From: Stentor coeruleus
Taxonomy: Eukaryota > Ciliophora > Heterotrichea > Heterotrichida > Stentoridae
DNA: 26,010 nucleotides
Direction of reading: 5' to 3'
Assembly (NCBI GenBank): GCA_001970955.1
Contig: MPUH01001017.1
Location: 1-26,010, forward strand
Made by a program: the position numbers and the translations under genes. How positions within the stretch are numbered: the first letter of the stretch is position 1; every line of letters starts with the position of its first letter. Below are positions 8,501 to 16,417 of the stretch, piece after piece. The notes beneath the pieces are model-generated. The model made no database searches, was not told the origin of the DNA, and saw only the letters and a program-made list of their open reading frames with translations.

Positions 8501-11500
8501 TATGCACTTATTGGTGCACCAGTCATGATAAGCTTTGAAAAACCCTTTAATTTCTTCTCCAAACATAAGACTTAGCATGACTACTGCAAAACTCCACACA
8601 TCAACAGATGATGTTTGTAAAGATTCAGTAAAGAATTCTGGAGCTACAAATGAACTGAGGAAAATATTACTTAAAGAATCTAATGCAACCAAGTCAATTG
8701 AATTAGTGATTTTACCATCACCATCTAAAAAGCCAAGCCCTCTAAGCTTAAGGAGGATTTTACTACCATCATCAGATATGTAAAGGTTGTCAATTGAAAG
8801 GGTGTTAGCACAAAATCCTAAAGAATGTAATTCCTTAAGTAAGCTTAGTATTTGTCGTCCCCAAAAACTAAGAAGAAGTGATGTTGCCTTGATTTTCTTT
8901 ATAATTGGGATATGGAGAACACCGCCAATATTGCTTATTAGATACTTTATTGATTGGCCAAGTATTTTTTGAATAATAATTACAGTTTCTTTAGCTTCTT
9001 CATTTATTTGCTCAAATGTACCTAAAATCTTAGCAATGCTTTCACAATGTTTTTGAATGAAAATGTTTGCTTTTATTTCCCTTTGCAGGCTTTTTGCAAG
9101 GCCATCTTGATCTTTTGTTTCTCTCTCTAAAAACTTTGAGGAATATCCAATTGCCATAACAGGAATCGAATTTGTTATAACCTTTCCTTCACCTTCACGT
9201 ACTTCTTGAGTATTTTCCCATACAATCTGTAAATCATCACTTTTATAAACTTTAATTTGTATTTCATCTTCTTTAAAATCTTTACTGCTTTTCATAGTTT
9301 TAACCTCTGAACCCCGATGAATAAGCTTATTCAAACTTACTAAACAAACTGAAAGCAAGCTATCTACTAATTCTTGAAACATTATTTTTGCTGACTTTAT
9401 ATGTCTTATACCTTGAATCAATCTATACTTTCTAGCATGAATTTCGATACCAATATTTATTTCTTTAAATATGCTTGATGTAGCCAGTTTTAATTCTTCT
9501 GCGCTTCTGGAAAGCTCTTCAAGAGAATTATACTTCTTGACACATATTTCCATTGCTGAATAATTAGGTGTTACTTTCGGCAAAAGAAGTTGTTTTTTCT
9601 CAATTTCTTCAAAAAACTCGGCAAGTTTCCATGTTTCTATTTCGTTTCTCATTGTTGTAATAGTTATGTTGTATAGTCTTTCAGCATTCTTTCTATCAAC
9701 TGAAAGCAGTCCTATTAAAACTTCCTCTGGCAACAAGAATCCATCGTTATTCGCATCGAAATAACTGAAAAACTCAAAGTAATTCCTGAATTTATGCTGT
9801 TTTTTAAACTTTTTAAGGAAATTTTGCACAGAAAGATCTTCGAACAAGTATTCATAAAAATTTGTATTATAAGGATCTGAGTATCCGCAATCCTCTAATC
9901 TTTTTTGTAATTCTTGAGTTTTAAGAGTTGTGCTGCTTTGAAGATTTAAGCACTTCATAATGCAAGATACTTCAGTTTTACGCAAGTTTAGATCTATTTT
10001 ATGTAAGAATTCAAGGAATTCGTCACAGTTCAGCATTTTGTCTTGATTTGAGTCTAGTTTAGATAACATATCAAATGCACTTTTGCCCTTATCCTGAAGG
10101 TTTTTACAAATACAAGAATAAATATTTTGCTCTAAAGAAGCCACATCAAACTCTTCTTCTTTAGCTTCTTCTGATTTAATAAGTTGAGATTCTTGAAGAC
10201 TTCTTATTAAAGATACTATTTCAGCCTCAGACTTGTTAGTGATTTTTCTAGCAAAATGCTTTTCTTGAATATCATTTAGAAGGAAAACAAACATCGAGTA
10301 AGTTACTGAATGAAATCCTGCATATTTAACTAAAGCATTGTAAAATTCTTCTATTGAAACTGTGCTTTTATTTTTTTTGTTAGGATAGCTTTCAAGAACT
10401 TTAATTATCTTATCGAAACCTTCAGCAAAAATTACGCTTTTCATTACTGCATTTTCAATCCCTTTTTCATATTCTTTTTCTGATTTTCTTTTCTGAAGTA
10501 TTTCATTGACTCTTGGTTCTACGCCCTTGTGAAAATTTTCAAGAGCTATTGATCTATATTTGCAAAAAACATCAGTAACTTGATTTTGTACTTTTTCTGG
10601 AATTTCCCAATCATGCTGCTTAGCTGGAACACATAGAGAAAATCTTTGGAATCCTGAAGAGTTCATAGCAAAAACATTTTTCTTTTTATCAAAAGTGATG
10701 CACAATAGCCATTCAACATTTTCATAAACACAAGACTTGAGCTTTTCACCATTAGGTAAAGTTACTGTACGAACACAAGCCATAATTTGATTACTTTTAG
10801 TATATTGCGAAGATATTTCTTCACCATTAGTCAATGATATAGGCAAATTTTCTTCTTCAGCTAATGTAAAAGGTACCCCAGTTGGGTTCCAAAGCTTTAA
10901 AAGGCCATCTGAACCTACTGAGGCAACAACTTGAGTAAGAGGTAAATATGCTAAATCTCTAATTGTTCCATTATGAGCATGAACTTTTTTAAATGGTTTA
11001 ATAATCCAAGAAGGTTGATACTTGAATTTATTAATAATATCCTGTTGAAGATTCCAAAGTAATATTTCGCAAGGAGGAAGTTCAGGTGTAAAAGGCTGTG
11101 AAGATTCTAATCTTCTAGTCTCAGCAGAAACCAAGCAATTTGACTCTTGTATATAGTACATTAATGGAGCTTGGTTGTTAAAATGCCCGACAAGTTTTGC
11201 GACTAATGATCCTTGAAGATCTTTGACATGAATTATTGATGATAATGGATTGTTTGTTGCAAATGCAATTAAGTTTAATTCTTGCATGTATACAAAATCT
11301 TGAATAACTGCAGCTTCTTCTTGAACTGGGGGAGTAAGGAAATCTGTTCGCTTGGATGAAATGAGTAATTTATAATATTCTTGTCGCTCGAAAATCTCAA
11401 GATAGTCAACATGTCCAATTGAATTATAGGTTAAATCACGGTCTAATATTATAGAAAGGGTGTCTGAGTCAATTCCCATTGGCAAAATAAGGAGCATTGA

Positions 11501-14500
11501 TGAAAATACATCTTTAGGTAAAGTTCCACTAGCACTTCTATCAAGATCTTTACATCTTTTATAAAGATCAATCCCTAGTTCAATAGATTTATGCAGGACA
11601 TACTTTAAACTATCTCTCGGTAAACCTTGACTATTTAATTGATTTAAGCTGCTTGGGGCTAATTTTTTACTAGATATATTTCCCATAAAATCAATATAAT
11701 TAATTTTCCCTGAATTATCTCTGTCTGCTATTTTAATAGCCATATCAAAATCGGCATCACTAATTTCTGGCTTAAGAAGTTCTTCTAATGCCTTCTTAAA
11801 AGCTTCCATTGAAACATATTCCTCTTCGTTAGCAATACTTTCAGGTTGTATTTCCTCAGTATTTTTAAGCTTTTCAATCATGATTGCTGAAGTGATATTT
11901 TTAGTCTCCATGATTTGGGAAATTTTACACATGCATTCTTTAACTGCTTCGTTTGCGTGAATATTATTAACCCACTCTGGTAAAAGTATCATTTGATCTA
12001 GATCACTTTTTACAAACTCTTGTCGTAAAAGATGCTTACCATAAAAAAGTTTATCAAGATATATAAATCCTAATGATTTCGGGTCGATTACTTTGAACAA
12101 TATTTTCATCAGAGAGTCTTTGGCAGGTAAGCTATTCTTTTTTATGATTTGTTGAAAATCATCATTAGAGACAATTGAGGTCTTGTTTATATCAAAAAGA
12201 TTATAGAGTTCTTTCTCAGTAATTCCTTTTTTCACACATTCTGATATAAAGAGCTCGAATTCTTCAATAACATTACAAATATTTTTTGGAATCTTAATTT
12301 CATCAAGTGTTAAACGTGATCGCCAAAGTAAAGTTAATGATATCGGTTCGAAGCAGTAAATAAATCCATCTGCACATGTACTGTTAACTATAATAGCTCC
12401 TGATTTCCCTAAATGAATAAGATTAGGCGTTTGATTGTTATTTGGATTAGCAAAATACTTCTGTACATAATCATATCCAACTATTTTGCTTAATACTTTC
12501 ACTCTTTTTATAGGAGCAGAAGATTTTTCATGAAAATCCCAAATTTCAAGTACCCACTGCTTATTTAATATATAGAGACGACCTAAATTCGAATCACAAG
12601 CTCCACCAAGAATAGGGATTTTTTCAAAAGGAGGTTTAGTTCCCAAATGCATAGTGGAAGTTTTTTCACCAGAAAGTAATTTAAGAGAATTTAGCACGCC
12701 TTGATCATCTAGAAATCCAACTGCACCATGTGTCCCTGAAACCCAAAGAGTATGAGACATAGGATTTTCAATTTCTTTTTGCCAATCAGTTACCCAAGGA
12801 TAAAAATACTTAGTCACTGGCCTATTTTCTAAAGCGCTTTGACCAGCACGGGCAAGAATTATGTAATCAGCTTGGACTAAAGCTGTGTTTATCAGTGGAA
12901 CTACATATTCCATTTTCATAAATTCTCTGAATTCCCTTGCAGCTATTTCTTTTTCATCTATCACTGGCTCAGGTGGTGGAGGTGGTGGTTCAGCTGCACC
13001 TTTTTTTCCACCTTTTTTACCAGTTTTTGCTTTTCCTTCTTTGCCTTTTTTACCACCTGCTTTTTTTTCTCCACCTCCTGTTTTTGCTGCTTTTCCTTTC
13101 CCAGCTTTACCCCCTTTACCTTTTCCAGCTTTTCCTCCAGCTTCGCCTTTTTTCTTTTTTTCTTCCTCCTCCAATGCATTTTTTATAGCATCTTCTTCAT
13201 CTCTCTTTTTCTTTTCTTCTTCCTCTTCTTTTAACCTTTTTTCTTCTTCTTCCAGTCTTTTAGCTTCAAGTTCTTTTCTTATTTTTTCTTCCATTTCAAG
13301 TCTATTAAGTATGTCAACTGGAGATTCATTCAAATCATAAAAAACTGTAGCAAATTCAATAAAAGACAAATATCCATCTTTACCCCCATCTGCCATTTCA
13401 AATAATTGACGCATTTCTGTTTGTGAGTACTTAGCACCGATTTTATAAAGAATAAATGAAAAGCTATCAAATGATATAACCCCACGATTATCTTTGTCAA
13501 AGACTTTAAACATCACTTCACATGGTATGCCTGTTTCTTTAAAAATCCCTTTGAGTGTTTTAGTAATTTCTGATAACTTTTTCTTGATATCACCACGTAC
13601 AGTTGGTTTTCCAAATGAGTAAAAGTAGCCTTCTATGCCTGTTATAAAATTGTTATAATTGACCTTCCCTGCTTTACGTGTATCTAAGAAATTAAACGTC
13701 TCTTTGACTTCTTCATAATTGCATTCAACTTTATGATTGCGTAGCATAATGTCAAAATCACTAGTTTCAATAAACCCACAACGATTTCTTTCAGATTCTT
13801 CAAAGCACCTTAATAATGGTTTATTACATTCATTAAGTTTCTTCGCTAATTCTTTAAGGATAACTCCAGGATTGCGCACCCCAGGACGTACCCAGGAGTT
13901 CTTTTTTGACAAGTAAAATTTTTGTATAAGACTTGCCGCAGCGTTCTGAGATGGTTTCTGAATAACTTGATAAGGTTTAGGTTTAAAAAGTTTTCTCAGG
14001 ACTGCACTTGCTAGTTTAAAGTAAAAAACTTTATCAGTCGTTTCTGAGTAAAAGTTCATCTGTAAAGCAAAGTATTTAATTTCATCAAATAGCAGTCTAA
14101 AACCTATATACCTTAGAACTCTACCAAAAGTCATTAAAGGGATAAATTTATTCTTGCTTATATCTTCTATTTCACATAAGCGTGTTAGTTTTTGTCTATT
14201 GTCATGATTAAGAAACTCTTTACACTTTTCTAAGACATCGTAATTCTTTTCAGAGCTAACCTGGACTCTAGATATTCTTAAAACTGGAGCTGGAGGAGGA
14301 GCCTCCTTAAGAGGGCTTTGAGAAGAAGAAGCTCGGAAAGGTAATTTCTCCCCAGATGCTTTTACTTCGGCTGATCTCTCACGAGTTGGAGTTTTTTCAT
14401 TCTTTAGAGATCCTTGCCCTGGTACTTGAAGCTTTTCACTTGCAGGCGAAATTTTTACTACTTTCTTAGAAGATGATTTTTCCTTTTGAGCATCTTGCTT

Positions 14501-14572
14501 AGGCAAAGACTTCTCACTTGCTGAAGGTTTTGAGTGTTTTTTTAGCCCTTTACTAGCTCCAATATTAGACAT
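5597..14572 (-). CDS. Giant mosaic protein: EF-hands, charged helix, WD40-like segments, pseudokinase, helical C-terminus
   Basis: This is one uninterrupted 2991-codon frame. Residues 1-100 are basic and Ser/Pro-rich. EF-hand-like pairs lie at about 260-312 and 351-410 (the loop at 395-406 is good). An E/K/R-rich helix (425-478) leads into a Lys/Gly tract and six prolines (529-534). WD40-like strands follow at about 600-750. More EF-hands lie at 780-850 and 945-1062 (canonical DRDNSGKINYID, 950-961). A second WD40-like block (about 1090-1310) contains a clear repeat at 1200-1230. Canonical EF loops follow at 1507-1518 and 1606-1617. A protein-kinase fold (about 1760-2145) lacks every catalytic residue (separate entry). 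Residues 2150-2991 look like ARM/HEAT-type helices. I know no exact family match. EF-hand/WD40 and kinase/ARM combinations occur in ciliary proteins, so an axonemal or cortical Ca2+-sensing scaffold is a reasonable guess. There are no membrane spans. It shares an 84-bp divergent spacer with Ran. Confidence 0.88.
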   Translation of the reverse strand: MSNIGASKGLKKHSKPSASEKSLPKQDAQKEKSSSKKVVKISPASEKLQVPGQGSLKNEKTPTRERSAEVKASGEKLPFRASSSQSPLKEAPPPAPVLRISRVQVSSEKNYDVLEKCKEFLNHDNRQKLTRLCEIEDISKNKFIPLMTFGRVLRYIGFRLLFDEIKYFALQMNFYSETTDKVFYFKLASAVLRKLFKPKPYQVIQKPSQNAAASLIQKFYLSKKNSWVRPGVRNPGVILKELAKKLNECNKPLLRCFEESERNRCGFIETSDFDIMLRNHKVECNYEEVKETFNFLDTRKAGKVNYNNFITGIEGYFYSFGKPTVRGDIKKKLSEITKTLKGIFKETGIPCEVMFKVFDKDNRGVISFDSFSFILYKIGAKYSQTEMRQLFEMADGGKDGYLSFIEFATVFYDLNESPVDILNRLEMEEKIRKELEAKRLEEEEKRLKEEEEEKKKRDEEDAIKNALEEEEKKKKGEAGGKAGKGKGGKAGKGKAAKTGGGEKKAGGKKGKEGKAKTGKKGGKKGAAEPPPPPPEPVIDEKEIAAREFREFMKMEYVVPLINTALVQADYIILARAGQSALENRPVTKYFYPWVTDWQKEIENPMSHTLWVSGTHGAVGFLDDQGVLNSLKLLSGEKTSTMHLGTKPPFEKIPILGGACDSNLGRLYILNKQWVLEIWDFHEKSSAPIKRVKVLSKIVGYDYVQKYFANPNNNQTPNLIHLGKSGAIIVNSTCADGFIYCFEPISLTLLWRSRLTLDEIKIPKNICNVIEEFELFISECVKKGITEKELYNLFDINKTSIVSNDDFQQIIKKNSLPAKDSLMKILFKVIDPKSLGFIYLDKLFYGKHLLRQEFVKSDLDQMILLPEWVNNIHANEAVKECMCKISQIMETKNITSAIMIEKLKNTEEIQPESIANEEEYVSMEAFKKALEELLKPEISDADFDMAIKIADRDNSGKINYIDFMGNISSKKLAPSSLNQLNSQGLPRDSLKYVLHKSIELGIDLYKRCKDLDRSASGTLPKDVFSSMLLILPMGIDSDTLSIILDRDLTYNSIGHVDYLEIFERQEYYKLLISSKRTDFLTPPVQEEAAVIQDFVYMQELNLIAFATNNPLSSIIHVKDLQGSLVAKLVGHFNNQAPLMYYIQESNCLVSAETRRLESSQPFTPELPPCEILLWNLQQDIINKFKYQPSWIIKPFKKVHAHNGTIRDLAYLPLTQVVASVGSDGLLKLWNPTGVPFTLAEEENLPISLTNGEEISSQYTKSNQIMACVRTVTLPNGEKLKSCVYENVEWLLCITFDKKKNVFAMNSSGFQRFSLCVPAKQHDWEIPEKVQNQVTDVFCKYRSIALENFHKGVEPRVNEILQKRKSEKEYEKGIENAVMKSVIFAEGFDKIIKVLESYPNKKNKSTVSIEEFYNALVKYAGFHSVTYSMFVFLLNDIQEKHFARKITNKSEAEIVSLIRSLQESQLIKSEEAKEEEFDVASLEQNIYSCICKNLQDKGKSAFDMLSKLDSNQDKMLNCDEFLEFLHKIDLNLRKTEVSCIMKCLNLQSSTTLKTQELQKRLEDCGYSDPYNTNFYEYLFEDLSVQNFLKKFKKQHKFRNYFEFFSYFDANNDGFLLPEEVLIGLLSVDRKNAERLYNITITTMRNEIETWKLAEFFEEIEKKQLLLPKVTPNYSAMEICVKKYNSLEELSRSAEELKLATSSIFKEINIGIEIHARKYRLIQGIRHIKSAKIMFQELVDSLLSVCLVSLNKLIHRGSEVKTMKSSKDFKEDEIQIKVYKSDDLQIVWENTQEVREGEGKVITNSIPVMAIGYSSKFLERETKDQDGLAKSLQREIKANIFIQKHCESIAKILGTFEQINEEAKETVIIIQKILGQSIKYLISNIGGVLHIPIIKKIKATSLLLSFWGRQILSLLKELHSLGFCANTLSIDNLYISDDGSKILLKLRGLGFLDGDGKITNSIDLVALDSLSNIFLSSFVAPEFFTESLQTSSVDVWSFAVVMLSLMFGEEIKGFFKAYHDWCTNKCITSKLGSENLKPCKSFFYSPVVDFEIKAGKPYRVDHRELNLLKSLQKCSFSGLISDFNTQNDESVEIAQLFRTLMQKDEDKAIENNDMGKIFDLLSLCLQEDPNKRPSVESLLASSSFALTGAQENQAKSYAKIIFKHKNPELVVSKFITEKLADIENNFSIGKVEETQNLLQNLTVTLLSCEDNVIKDTINAVNLSDVPAEEKEIMISRNLVFPSTELFNKCIEDKVFLRISRISLEFAMRNEFKILETYTGMLKNILEYINSVKFPLLKHAHAILEAFLVLYTGNLTQNECDGIILTQSYWLPELFTNLSQLYKEFFTENSQRYPVLRKLINFHVHPDYFSELQIIFENLSLLKNPESNLFQKINSLKTLKNTLVSNNEHKLKAAFDSKFPQFIISFLQDDEGKIRSEVLDIFYEISKNCKEDSTFYPGEVKFNRKGEEIVNYLVVSNNEGRDIGGIKSHSALMAVQRMLNNIAGCFENAIFIYPVVRMIKLKNETGENKEQALKLLINCLQGNEKKQQACLSPVTDSLSIICTSLTSFARSLDGKGGRGNENSIQYLFEEFLSRASPFMLKNIRLAPGFDILLKEQDLRIPDTVTLAILLNSIPNNIDIEYDHLAFIHNLKNWMKGVYKKDTPDSTGVWNDVHECINHLQDLINAFWGIVEAQFSKNKMQNISPEQKRQVKSKIRDILEFFEWIIENNFDFNWFSNVDNMEWVVEKSLKSLEHSGSDYEAFPFEDEGILCLRILCRLLNQPTLDLLFEKIVYGKVFTTHIKAQYGKMKESMMKNSNPLQILELNRDQSKVRLASFNRLLNHNALRFQLIEHHFCEVLIRDFLADKKQLQLELNDYVLEFLSFSELFPTRYEAQKMMRKVFKERENCPELFENLIDCMRTHKTIHNELKNIQDSNPVLNTSSIEFLQELIRLAENELSGLLVQAEAAKALKAIFVNNPKLRGEFPSLEEYANRLSN
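8138..9295 (-). other. Pseudokinase domain inside the giant protein
   Basis: This corresponds to residues about 1760-2145. Kinase landmarks that remain: the alphaC-like REIKANIFIQ with Glu1832, LKELHSLGF before the catalytic loop, Asn1929 of the catalytic loop, VAPEFF with APE at 1977-1979, DVWSFAVVML (1991-2000), and NKRPSVESLL with Arg2129. Catalytic positions are replaced: VAIK reads MAIG (Lys to Gly1809), HRD reads ANT (1922-1924), and DFG reads GLG (1945-1947). The domain should therefore not transfer phosphate and probably acts as a docking or allosteric module. The alignment was made by eye. Confidence 0.8.
12968..13306 (-). other. Low-complexity linker: charged single helix, Lys/Gly tract, polyproline
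   Basis: This corresponds to residues about 423-535 of the giant protein. Alternating runs of Glu and Lys/Arg (425-478) resemble a stable single alpha-helix. They are followed by a Lys/Gly/Ala tract (479-528) and six prolines. Such a rigid rod plus basic tail could bind acidic surfaces such as tubulin tails; that is inference. The biased composition creates long spurious open frames on the opposite strand. Confidence 0.8.
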
Positions 14573-14656
14573 TATTATTCAATTGCCCAAATAGATATTC
14601 AATATTCCTGTATAGATTCCTATTTTCCTATTTTCCTATTTTGTTATATAAAATAA
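14573..14656. promoter_or_regulatory. 84-bp divergent intergenic spacer between the giant gene and Ran
   Basis: The start codons of the two divergent genes are 84 bp apart, so both promoters and 5' UTRs must lie here or overlap coding sequence. The spacer contains three exact tandem copies of cctatttt (14619-14642) followed by TTATATAAAATAAATGG next to the Ran ATG, where TATATAAAA could serve as a TATA-like element. Promoter function is inferred from position only. Confidence 0.6.
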
Positions 14657-15322
14657 ATGGTGGAGGCTCCTCCTGCAGTAGAGTTCAAACTAGTGCTGAT
14701 TGGAGATGGTGGTGTTGGAAAGACAACCTTTGTTAAGAGGCATTTGACTGGAGAATATGAAAAAAGATACATTGCAACAGTAGGAGTTGAAGTTCATCCA
14801 TTAAGGTTCTCTACAACAAGAGGCAATGTTGTTTTCAATGTTTGGGACACAGCTGGGCAAGAGAAACTATCTGGATTGAGAGATGGCTACTATATTGGTG
14901 GGCAATGCGGAATTATCATGTTCGATGTCACTTCAAGAATCACTTATAAGAATGTACCTAAATGGCACAGAGATTTAGTCAGAGTCTGTGAAAACATCCC
15001 AATTGTTCTAGTTGGAAATAAGGTTGATGTGAAAGACAGAAAAGTTAAGGCCAAGCAAATTACCTATCACAGGAGACATAATTTGCAATACTTCGATGTT
15101 TCTGCCAAAAGCAATTACCAATTCGAAAAGCCTTTCCTTTGGCTAGCCCGTAGACTCTCAGGAGATGCACAGTTAGCTATTGTTGAAGCTCCTATCTTGG
15201 CTCCAGGTGAAGTTGAGATTGATGAAGCACAAATGGCTGATATCCGCAAAGAAGAACAAGAAATGGAAATGCTGAAGAATGCTCCTCTTCCAGATGATGA
15301 AGATCCAGAGCTTAATAATTAG
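14657..15322 (+). CDS. RAN: Ran GTPase
   Basis: This is a 221-residue single-exon protein. G motifs: GDGGVGKT P-loop (16-23), switch I with [13 protein letters not shown] (37-49), DTAGQEK (64-70) followed by the Ran-specific [15 protein letters not shown] (121-124) and SAK (149-151). Ran-specific stretches [18 protein letters not shown] and [12 protein letters not shown] are present, and there is no C-terminal prenylation Cys. The tail ends in the acidic DDEDPELNN, a slightly altered form of the usual DEDDDL-type end. Ran drives nuclear import and export through importins and exportins, and also spindle and nuclear envelope assembly. The P-loop has Val at a position that is Thr in human Ran. 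The ATG at 14657 is the natural start. The PLAC8 gene begins 46 nt past the stop. Confidence 0.97.
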   Translation: MVEAPPAVEFKLVLIGDGGVGKTTFVKRHLTGEYEKRYIATVGVEVHPLRFSTTRGNVVFNVWDTAGQEKLSGLRDGYYIGGQCGIIMFDVTSRITYKNVPKWHRDLVRVCENIPIVLVGNKVDVKDRKVKAKQITYHRRHNLQYFDVSAKSNYQFEKPFLWLARRLSGDAQLAIVEAPILAPGEVEIDEAQMADIRKEEQEMEMLKNAPLPDDEDPELNN

Positions 15323-15368
15323 AATACAGATAAAGTCATTTAGTATAAGATGGTTGATAAAAATAATA

Positions 15369-15680
15369 ATGGCTAATTTCAACGAGGACTTGTTTGGATG
15401 TTTCAGTGAATTACCTGTTTGTTTGTTCGGATGCTGCGTTCCTGCAGGTGTCTGTTGCTTACAGGCTGCAGCAGTTGATAAATGCTATGGTCAAGGGAAA
15501 TTTGTCCCGTTTCTATTTGTTTGCTGTCTAGGATGCATTGGAGGTGCTATTAATAGAGGAAAGATTAGACTGAGATATAGTTTAGAAGGGTCATTTTGTG
15601 GAGATTTGCTTACCTGGTGGATTTGCGGTACCTGTGCTGGAATACAGGAATACAAGGAAGCACGAAATAGATCAAGATAA
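15369..15680 (+). CDS. PLAC8-family cysteine-rich protein
   Basis: This is a 103-residue protein starting MANFNEDLFGCF. The frame is open 90 nt further upstream into the end of Ran, but the first methionine after the Ran stop that gives a normal family N-terminus is at 15369. The PLAC8 (Cys-rich) pattern is clear: CLFGCCVPAGVCC (residues about 18-30), a hydrophobic stretch FVPFLFVCCLGCIGG (about 45-59), then RGKIRLRYSLEGS and a C-terminal Cys cluster ending CAGIQEYKEAR. Family members include mammalian PLAC8/cornifelin and plant FWL/PCR proteins, which are membrane-associated and linked to cell-size control or metal transport. The role here is not deducible. It lies in tandem with Ran, 46 nt downstream. 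Confidence 0.9.
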   Translation: MANFNEDLFGCFSELPVCLFGCCVPAGVCCLQAAAVDKCYGQGKFVPFLFVCCLGCIGGAINRGKIRLRYSLEGSFCGDLLTWWICGTCAGIQEYKEARNRSR

Positions 15681-15943
15681 AACTTATAGTAAGTATTAAT
15701 GCATTTCGATATAAATAGTCAGTTTTCACAAAATTTGATATTAAAGGCAAGCTAATATTTGATAACTCGTGATTGTTATTATTTTATTGATTAATTAGTT
15801 TACAAAAATGTATATTATAAGATTAAATTCTTATTTTTACTGAAATTTATTTGCATCAGCTAGTTTTCTAAGCAAATCCTAAATGATTTATATTTTTATG
15901 TTTAAAAGAAAATAAATCCTAATAATAAAGGTAAATTATAAAG

Positions 15944-16408
15944 TTAAAAATTATAAACATAGGCTTTTTTTCCTATCTTTCGGCAAATGAAATGAGCCAA
16001 AGAAACATGCATCTCAGCCCTCAGACCTTGGCAAAACTTAGGATTTTCTTTGGTTTGATTAATCTTTGGTCCTTTTTTATTATTCTTGCCTTTATTTTGT
16101 TTTAGCTTTTTTTTAGGAGGGGCAGGCTGAAAGGTGTCTATTTCGTTTATCAGAGAGGCGAATCCAAGTATCGGGCCAATGTCTTCAGTAATGCTTAATT
16201 TTGTTTTACGAATTCTTTGGCTACTCTTGATTTTTGCTATCTTTTTAGGTTCTGCATCAAGCTGAACAATCTTTTTAATCGTAAGAGCGGAGTTGTTGAT
16301 CTGTTGAAAGTCTTTGAGTATTTCTGATTGGCTCGCTTTAATTGTTTGCTTGAAAGTGCTTGGATCACATATAAAATCTTCTGTAGCCATTTGCCAGCTT
16401 TTCATCAT
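15944..16408 (-). CDS. Uncharacterised small basic protein
   Basis: This is a 154-residue ORF with no recognised family. It begins MMKSWQM; Met7 (ATG at 16390) is an equally plausible start because it gives a more ordinary leader. Features: an amphipathic N-terminal half (about 18-50), a strongly basic Lys-rich tract (about 99-117) that could act as a nuclear or RNA-binding signal, and a C-terminal block with two cysteines and a histidine (FCQGLRAEMHVSLAHFICRK, 125-144). The first ATG is only 9 nt below the Vac14 stop on the same strand. I looked for an intron that would fuse the two and found no GT-AG pair of 15-16 nt that keeps an open frame. It is probably a separate gene; a differently spliced 3' extension of Vac14 is not excluded. 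Confidence 0.6.
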   Translation of the reverse strand: MMKSWQMATEDFICDPSTFKQTIKASQSEILKDFQQINNSALTIKKIVQLDAEPKKIAKIKSSQRIRKTKLSITEDIGPILGFASLINEIDTFQPAPPKKKLKQNKGKNNKKGPKINQTKENPKFCQGLRAEMHVSLAHFICRKIGKKAYVYNF

Positions 16409-16417
16409 TTCTTTATA

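Noticed and set aside
12340-12360. A GGTTCGA-type string resembling a tRNA B box
   Set aside because: It lies inside the giant coding frame and no tRNA cloverleaf can be formed around it.
12885-13340. Long plus-strand open frames (and an overlapping minus-strand frame) opposite residues 415-560 of the giant protein
   Set aside because: They are mirror frames of the Glu/Lys and Lys/Gly low-complexity tract, giving Ser/Phe/Pro-rich nonsense; the giant frame is continuous there.
15279-15368. N-terminal 30-residue extension of the PLAC8 protein overlapping Ran
   Set aside because: The extension reads the end of Ran in another frame and is not PLAC8-like; the ATG at 15369 gives a normal start.
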